From assembly GCA_039804165.1 (NCBI GenBank), contig JBDRZZ010000008.1, positions 1 to 64,000 on the forward strand: 64,000 nucleotides of DNA, read 5' to 3'. Below the pieces are notes generated by a model, which saw only the letters and a list, made by a program, of their open reading frames with translations, was not told where the DNA came from and made no database searches. How positions within the stretch are numbered: the first letter of the stretch is position 1; the number at the start of each line of letters is the position of its first letter. Positions 59,050-64,000 of the stretch are shown piece after piece. The DNA is from a candidate division WOR-3 bacterium. GTDB lineage: Bacteria > Hydrothermota > UBA3072. Made by a program: the position numbers and the translations under genes.

Positions 59050-61444
59050 AAAATTTCTTAGAATTTTTATTTCACCTAAAACCTCATTTCTTCTTGTATT
59101 TTTTCTTATTCTGAGTGTTATAATTGGCACATTAATTGATAGGAATTATGGAAAGTCTACTGCAGAAGTTCTTGTTTATAATTCTAAATGGTTTACAATT
59201 CTTTGGTCTTTCTTCGCTATTACTCTTTTGACAAATCTTATTTATTTTAGGTTATGGAAGAAAAAGGCTATCTTTTTTTTCCATCTTGCAATTTTGATTA
59301 TTCTATTAGGTTATGGAGTTACTCGGTTTTCAAGCGTGGAAGGTTTTCTTCATCTTAGGGAAGGAGAGGGGGGAAATGAGTTTTTCTCTCCCCATCCTTA
59401 TTTGTGGATTAAGGTGAGTGATGATAATTTTTCTATGAATAAAGAATGTCCGATTTATGATATTTTGGGGGAAGGATGGGAAAGAAAAATCGATGCTGGG
59501 GATTATCCTATTTATCTTAAGATTGAAAATTATATCCCAAATGCAAGAAAGGCAATTGTGGAAGATTCTACCGGAGAACCTCTCTTAGAAATTGTTGTTT
59601 TTACTCCTCATTTTTCTACTTCTTGGATTTTAGAGAAAGGAGAAAAGGATTCTTTATTTGGCATTAATTTTGGTTTTGAAGCTCAGTTTAAAGGAAAAGA
59701 TCCTTTTATTAATTTTGAAGAAAAAAAAGAAAGAATATGTTTTTTCGCAAATCGCCCTATTAAAATGGAAGATAAAGCTGGGCAGAGATATAATCCTTTT
59801 ATTTATGTGGAACTGGAAAGTTTAAAAATTTATACAATTGATACAGTTTCTTTTATGTTAACCAAATATCAGCCAAAAGGAAGAATTAAAGCCATTCCTA
59901 TGGAAATCTTTGAAGAAAATTTAAAACGCATTGAGGCAATTAATGTGATTGTAAAAAAGGGAATTTTCCATAGCTCATTTTCATTATTCTTGGAAGATAA
60001 AGACAAGTCTAACTCAAAAGTATTTGATTTTAATGGACTTAAGATGAATTTGAAATTTGGGCAGAAATCATTTTTTTTGCCTTTTACATTACGTTTGGTA
60101 GATTTTAAAATCAAGCGATACGAAGGTAGAGAGGAGCCATCTCAGTTTCAAAGCGAGCTGGTAATAGAGGAGCCTTATCTTAAAAAAGGGAAGTATTATT
60201 CAATTTGGTTGAATCATCCGCTTTTTTATAGGGGCTATCATGTATATCAACACTCTTTTGATAAGGATGAGAAAGGCTCTACTTTTTTTGTTGTAAAAGA
60301 TCCTGGAACTCCTATTGCATATTTCGGCTTTTTCCTACTTATTGTAACAATGATTTTTATAGCTTTTAGCCCTAAAGGAAGAATTAGGGAACTTAAAAGA
60401 GGACTTGAGAACTCTTTTTTATCCTTTTTATTTCTTAATTTTTGTTTTAATCTTTCTTCCTGGAATGTAAAAATTGAGAATTTTTATTATCGTATTAATA
60501 TTTTTGAAAAATTAGGGGAGTATTTTTTAGTTATTATAGGACTTTTTCTGTTAATGAATTTGTTTTTAAGGATTTTAAAGGTTCGCTTTAAAAAAACATT
60601 TTCTTTTGTAGATAAATTTCTTAATTTTGGAATATTTGTTGGATTTTTGGGATTAAGTTTTGGTTTAGCTATTAGGTGGTTTTTGTCTGGTTATCCGCCA
60701 TTGAGTAATAAATATGAAACTATGATTTTCGTCTCTTGGGCTATTCTTTTAGCTGGAATTTTACTCTCTTTTAATTCTCGTTTACCAATTCTTTTTGGAG
60801 GAACCTTCTCCGGGGTTTTGTTAATCCTTGCTCATTTATCCTCAAGCTATAAAATTAACCCTCTATCTCCTATTTTGAAGTCAAAGTGGTTAATTTTTCA
60901 TGTTGGCATTGCAATAACTAGTTATGGGTTCTTTTTTATAGGAACCGGAATGGCAATTTTTACTCTTTTAGTGTTGGGGCTTTCAATCTCTAAAAGAGAA
61001 AATCAACTTCTTTTTAAGACTTTGAAGTGGAGTAAAATTATAGAACAAGCGCTTTGGATTGGTCTTTTCCTTATTATTTTAGGAACAATATTTGGAGCAA
61101 TATGGGCAAATGAAAGTTGGGGGAAATATTGGGATTGGGACCCAAAAGAAGCTTGGACATTAGTTGTGATTCTTAGCTATACTCTTCTTCTTCATCTTCG
61201 TGTTATTTTCCCTTCTAATTGGAGATATTGGCTGATTGTAAGTTCAATACTTTGTTTTGGGAACTTGCTTATGACGTATTTTGGGGTAAATTTATTTTAC
61301 TCAGGGAAACATTCATACATAAATGGAGGGTTTACTAAATTTCCCATAGGAATAATTCTATTTTTAGGAATTTGGTTCTTATTATCAATTCTTGCGTATC
61401 GAAATAAAGATATATTAAATCCGGAGGGCAAAAGTCGCTTCTAA
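59039..61444 (+). CDS. ccsBA: Cytochrome c synthase, ResB-CcsA fusion (system II)
   Basis: 801 residues. The N-terminal ResB/Ccs1-like part (about 1-450) has three N-terminal membrane helices, a large periplasmic domain and a further helix near 430. The CcsA-like part (about 480-795) has about eight helices and the heme-handling WWD motif, ANESWGKYWDWDPKEAW (about 690). Conserved histidines include those in AHLSSS and YSGKHSY on either side. Such fusions are typical of Bacteroidota and epsilonproteobacteria. It moves heme across the membrane and attaches it to CxxCH proteins, one of which is encoded at the right edge. It overlaps the GT2 gene by 11 bp and the convergent gene by 30 bp. Confidence 0.92.
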   Translation: MIIKKFLRIFISPKTSFLLVFFLILSVIIGTLIDRNYGKSTAEVLVYNSKWFTILWSFFAITLLTNLIYFRLWKKKAIFFFHLAILIILLGYGVTRFSSVEGFLHLREGEGGNEFFSPHPYLWIKVSDDNFSMNKECPIYDILGEGWERKIDAGDYPIYLKIENYIPNARKAIVEDSTGEPLLEIVVFTPHFSTSWILEKGEKDSLFGINFGFEAQFKGKDPFINFEEKKERICFFANRPIKMEDKAGQRYNPFIYVELESLKIYTIDTVSFMLTKYQPKGRIKAIPMEIFEENLKRIEAINVIVKKGIFHSSFSLFLEDKDKSNSKVFDFNGLKMNLKFGQKSFFLPFTLRLVDFKIKRYEGREEPSQFQSELVIEEPYLKKGKYYSIWLNHPLFYRGYHVYQHSFDKDEKGSTFFVVKDPGTPIAYFGFFLLIVTMIFIAFSPKGRIRELKRGLENSFLSFLFLNFCFNLSSWNVKIENFYYRINIFEKLGEYFLVIIGLFLLMNLFLRILKVRFKKTFSFVDKFLNFGIFVGFLGLSFGLAIRWFLSGYPPLSNKYETMIFVSWAILLAGILLSFNSRLPILFGGTFSGVLLILAHLSSSYKINPLSPILKSKWLIFHVGIAITSYGFFFIGTGMAIFTLLVLGLSISKRENQLLFKTLKWSKIIEQALWIGLFLIILGTIFGAIWANESWGKYWDWDPKEAWTLVVILSYTLLLHLRVIFPSNWRYWLIVSSILCFGNLLMTYFGVNLFYSGKHSYINGGFTKFPIGIILFLGIWFLLSILAYRNKDILNPEGKSRF

Positions 61445-62602
61445 TTCAAATAGAAGTTCTTCCCTACATACATCAGCTATCAAATATAAAGCGGGAATAT
61501 CAGAAAGGCCTAAGGATTTTGAAATTTCTTGATAAATTGGGAAGTCACTTTCTCTCTTAATAAATATTGTAGCTTCGCAGAGGTCTTTTATGGAAGCTCC
61601 TTCTAAACTGATAAGAGATTTTACTACTTCTATTGTATGTTTTACTTGGGATGGGAAATCCCCAAGGTGAATACTTTCTCCTTTCTCGTTTATAGAAGCA
61701 GTTCCTGAGACAAAAATCCATTTTACTTCTGGCTCTACTACACAGGTAGCTCGCGCAAAAGCCGAACCGTATTTATAGGGCGGACATTGTAAAGTCCCTG
61801 GAAGTGGACGAATTTGAATTTTAGAACCGGCTTTCGGAGAGACTGCGAGGAGGTCCATAATTGTGGAAGCTCCTTTTGGATTTTTCCCACCAATTCCTGT
61901 ACTTGCAGGTAAGGGAAATTCTTCTATTATATTAAGTTTTTCTTCTTTTGGAATTAATCCAAACTCTTTATAACAAGTATTTCTTGCTAAATTGAATTCG
62001 TTATACCAGTCTAAGATTTTATCTACATAAATCCAAGTTCTAACCACATCTCGGTAAGAAGCTCCTTTAGATTTTAAAAGGGCTTCCGCTTTCCGAAACA
62101 TATTTTCTGCTTGCTTTTGATAAAATTTTTTGTTTTTTAGATTTTTCCCCTCTATACTTTGAAGCTGTATATAAATAGCTCCATTTCTATTCCAGATTCT
62201 ACCTATAGGAAGATTCCCCTTTTTAAATATTTCTATCTTTTCTTCCGGAATAGTTGGAGAAAAAGAACGAATTTGAATTCCTGAAAAGGGACTGTCAAAG
62301 CAAGATTTTCCTTCGATGTAAGTTATAATTCCTGCATCCAAAGGTTTTTTAATTTTCATTTTTTTATTTCGGATTTTAAGTATTTTTTTGTAAAATTCTA
62401 TATTTCCAAAAATTCTTTCATGAATAATCTCTGATTTTGAATTTGTTAGAATTTCTGCAATTTTATCGTAAATGGCAGAAGCTATTTTAAGAGGATCTGT
62501 ATTTTTTTCGGTTACAAGCCCAGTTATACATAAATAGGTATTTTGAATTTCGGTAAGGAAAATTTTAAATTCAGGGTATGAGTAAGAGCTTCTTTTGATC
62601 AT
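61415..62602 (-). CDS. Chorismatase/RidA-like two-domain protein
   Basis: 395 residues. The C-terminal ~130 residues are RidA/YjgF-like: WIFVSGTASINEKGESIHLGD, then QVKHTIEVVKSLI and CREELLFELEATFAL. The SGTAS...H.GD block and the terminal RExLxxE pattern also fit chorismatases of the FkbO/Hyg5 group, which are built from RidA-like folds and are about 340 residues long. The N-terminal part looks like a divergent second domain. It may act on chorismate (giving hydroxybenzoates) or be an unassigned RidA relative. No ribosome binding site precedes the ATG, which follows the PD40 gene by 8 bp. It overlaps the end of the cytochrome c synthase gene tail to tail. Confidence 0.6.
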   Translation of the reverse strand: MIKRSSYSYPEFKIFLTEIQNTYLCITGLVTEKNTDPLKIASAIYDKIAEILTNSKSEIIHERIFGNIEFYKKILKIRNKKMKIKKPLDAGIITYIEGKSCFDSPFSGIQIRSFSPTIPEEKIEIFKKGNLPIGRIWNRNGAIYIQLQSIEGKNLKNKKFYQKQAENMFRKAEALLKSKGASYRDVVRTWIYVDKILDWYNEFNLARNTCYKEFGLIPKEEKLNIIEEFPLPASTGIGGKNPKGASTIMDLLAVSPKAGSKIQIRPLPGTLQCPPYKYGSAFARATCVVEPEVKWIFVSGTASINEKGESIHLGDFPSQVKHTIEVVKSLISLEGASIKDLCEATIFIKRESDFPIYQEISKSLGLSDIPALYLIADVCREELLFELEATFALRI

Positions 62603-62610
62603 AAACTAAT

Positions 62611-64000
62611 CTATTGGGGATGTGGAACCCAGGTAGGTTTTTCTTCTTCTTTCTTTTGAGTTGGTGTTAATTTTGGATCTAAATTTGCCTGAATTGGCTT
62701 TTTATAAGCGGATTTTGCTAAATTCTTCGGTGAGAAACGGACTGGTTTTTTGATGAATTCAGGCACATTGAAATTTTCTAAACATGTTTCGTAATAAGAA
62801 GGATTTTTTTGAGGGAGAATAAATGGCTTTGATACATTTCCCTCTTTATCAATGTAGGCAAAATATGGCCTTGAGAATAAGTGGTCCATCCTTTTACTGG
62901 AAAAGACAATCCAACGGCTGTTACTTGACCAACTGTGAAAACTTTCTGTATATTCGGTGTTGAGTTCTAATTTTTTTGTTTCCCCGGAAGAAAGGTTCAA
63001 AAGATATAGATCAGAACTAGATAAATAAACAGGGAAATTTCCATATGCAGAAACTGTGAAAAGCACAAAATTTCCATCAGGGGAAACACGGGGTTGATTG
63101 ATACTCCCTCCAACTTTAGATGCGGAGAGGACAAGCTCTAATTTACCCCAAGTTTTTGTCTTTTCTTCGAAAGGAATCCGCATTAAATCGTATTGAATTT
63201 TATTATACGCTAGTTCTTTTTGGGATGGATCCTCGTAGGTTTCAAGTTTAGGAGCACTTGAAAAGTATAAATATTTTCCATCCGCTGACCAGGTAGGCCA
63301 GTTTTCCATTCTGTTTTGGTTTGCTATTTGAGAATCGGTTGTTATAGTGTTTGAAGGGATATCATATATTAGTAAATCTGAGGCTCGGTCTAATACGTCT
63401 CTTGGCTCCCCAATGGAGTGGTAAAACAAAAGAAGTTTATTTATTGAGAATGCAATGAGGTTTCCAGATGGGTGCCAGGCAGGATAGGCTACAGGAGCTT
63501 GATTAAATGCAGTTCTTGTATCAATTTTGTATACATCGTTTCCAAGCACTAATAACATTGCTGTGCCTGGACCTCTCCTTAAATGCAAAAGCCATTTTTC
63601 CGGATTATTACTAAAGAAATTGTGACAGTTAATACAATTTTCTTGAGTTAATCTATTGATAAGAATGGGAGACTCTTCAAAATTTTCAATACATCTCTGA
63701 TAGATCCCCATTTTTTTCCAGTAGGTATATAAAGGGCCAAGGCGACGATAAGCAATATAAGAGTCAATAGAGTCTAAAGCGATTTGATTTATAATAGGAG
63801 AGAAACGAAGCCAATTACCCAAAGAATCTTTTATTGCAATTTCTATTTTGTAGGAATTTCCTCTATTTAAAGATAGAAAATTCTTCCAGGCTTTCATAGG
63901 AATTTTGATAATAGGTGATTTCCTAAAAATTTTAATGGGAGCCCCATAAGAACCTTGTATTTCTACCTTATATTGAGTTCCCTTTTCTTCAATTCGGAAA
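62611..64000 (-). CDS. PD40/TolB-like propeller protein with CxxCH heme motif, cut by the window edge
   Basis: The frame is open to the right edge, so the gene starts outside the window; the ATG at 63897 is internal because coding sequence continues upstream without a stop. At least 463 residues are visible. CINCH at 63622-63636 is a c-type heme attachment motif, followed by NFFSNNPEKWLLHLRRG. Then come several PD40/TolB-type propeller blades (AYPAWHPSGNLIAFSI, ENWPTWSADGKYLYFSS, NQPRVSPDGNFVLFTV, SFHSWSSNSRWIVFSS). Comparable CxxCH-plus-PD40 proteins occur in Bacteroidota. A Pro/Lys-rich tail ends the protein. It fits as a client of the ResB-CcsA synthase nearby. Function unknown. Confidence 0.75.
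   Translation of the reverse strand, partial: FRIEEKGTQYKVEIQGSYGAPIKIFRKSPIIKIPMKAWKNFLSLNRGNSYKIEIAIKDSLGNWLRFSPIINQIALDSIDSYIAYRRLGPLYTYWKKMGIYQRCIENFEESPILINRLTQENCINCHNFFSNNPEKWLLHLRRGPGTAMLLVLGNDVYKIDTRTAFNQAPVAYPAWHPSGNLIAFSINKLLLFYHSIGEPRDVLDRASDLLIYDIPSNTITTDSQIANQNRMENWPTWSADGKYLYFSSAPKLETYEDPSQKELAYNKIQYDLMRIPFEEKTKTWGKLELVLSASKVGGSINQPRVSPDGNFVLFTVSAYGNFPVYLSSSDLYLLNLSSGETKKLELNTEYTESFHSWSSNSRWIVFSSKRMDHLFSRPYFAYIDKEGNVSKPFILPQKNPSYYETCLENFNVPEFIKKPVRFSPKNLAKSAYKKPIQANLDPKLTPTQKKEEEKPTWVPHPQ

Noticed and set aside
63895-63897. ATG as start of the PD40 protein
   Set aside because: Coding sequence continues upstream in the same frame to the window edge without a stop, with normal amino-acid composition; the ATG is internal.

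Overview
The window comes from an AT-rich, Gram-negative bacterium. It holds 46 protein genes, two of them cut by the window edges, and no rRNA, tRNA, CRISPR array or insertion sequence that I can see. Three secreted proteins end in a type-IX-like C-terminal sorting domain, one gene encodes a PorV/PorQ-like barrel, and there are a TonB-dependent receptor, a fused ResB-CcsA cytochrome c synthase and many Ig-rich exported proteins. Together these point to the FCB side of the bacterial tree, perhaps an uncultivated WOR-3/Stahlbacteria-type lineage. That placement is inference; no marker in the window fixes it.

Layout. 1-13 kb: the end of an unknown gene, a membrane-anchored PQQ-type propeller protein, and a 3,665-residue secreted giant with an M23-peptidase-like head, many Ig-like modules, a propeller insert and a sorting tail. 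13-19.5 kb: two Spy/CpxP-like periplasmic proteins around an ECF sigma factor, then a TolC-MacA-MacB efflux operon. 19.5-22 kb (minus): a radical SAM/SPASM enzyme with a metallo-beta-lactamase-fold partner, then about 600 bp without a clear gene. 22.3-26.7 kb (minus): a second ECF sigma/anti-sigma operon with a beta-barrel protein and an Ig-repeat protein. 26.7-29.5 kb (minus): an amino-acid permease fused to a PTS EIIA domain, and a small type-IX-like cargo protein. 29.6-31.6 kb: groES-groEL. 31.6-35.9 kb (minus): an overlapping five-gene operon with an AmrS-type radical SAM enzyme, an ABC exporter, a TPR protein and a methyltransferase.

36.6-38.7 kb: mtaC and mtaB, a methanol:corrinoid methyltransferase pair. 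A RACo-type corrinoid activator lies at 55.7-57.3 kb, and no MtaA is present. 38.7-57 kb is a plant-polysaccharide (xylan-type) locus: TonB receptor, secreted partner, PorV-like barrel, GPH sugar:cation symporter, GH43 lipoprotein, cytoplasmic GH10, PfkB kinase, GH3 and GH116. The likely flow is outer-membrane capture and trimming, import of oligosaccharides, and cytoplasmic hydrolysis and phosphorylation. 57-64 kb: two tandem-duplicated GT2 glycosyltransferases, the ResB-CcsA fusion, a chorismatase/RidA-like protein, and the end of a PD40 propeller protein with a CxxCH heme motif, which fits the adjacent cytochrome c synthase.

The most unusual signals are these. A degenerate heptanucleotide repeat (type cagctta) occurs in one 5' leader and twice, in the same reading frame, inside the giant gene. 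An ECF-type promoter signature is shared by three sites near the two sigma-factor genes. Several promoters have a -10 box so close to the start codon that the mRNA should be leaderless. The TonB-receptor promoter carries a TGTTA/TAACA half-site cluster.
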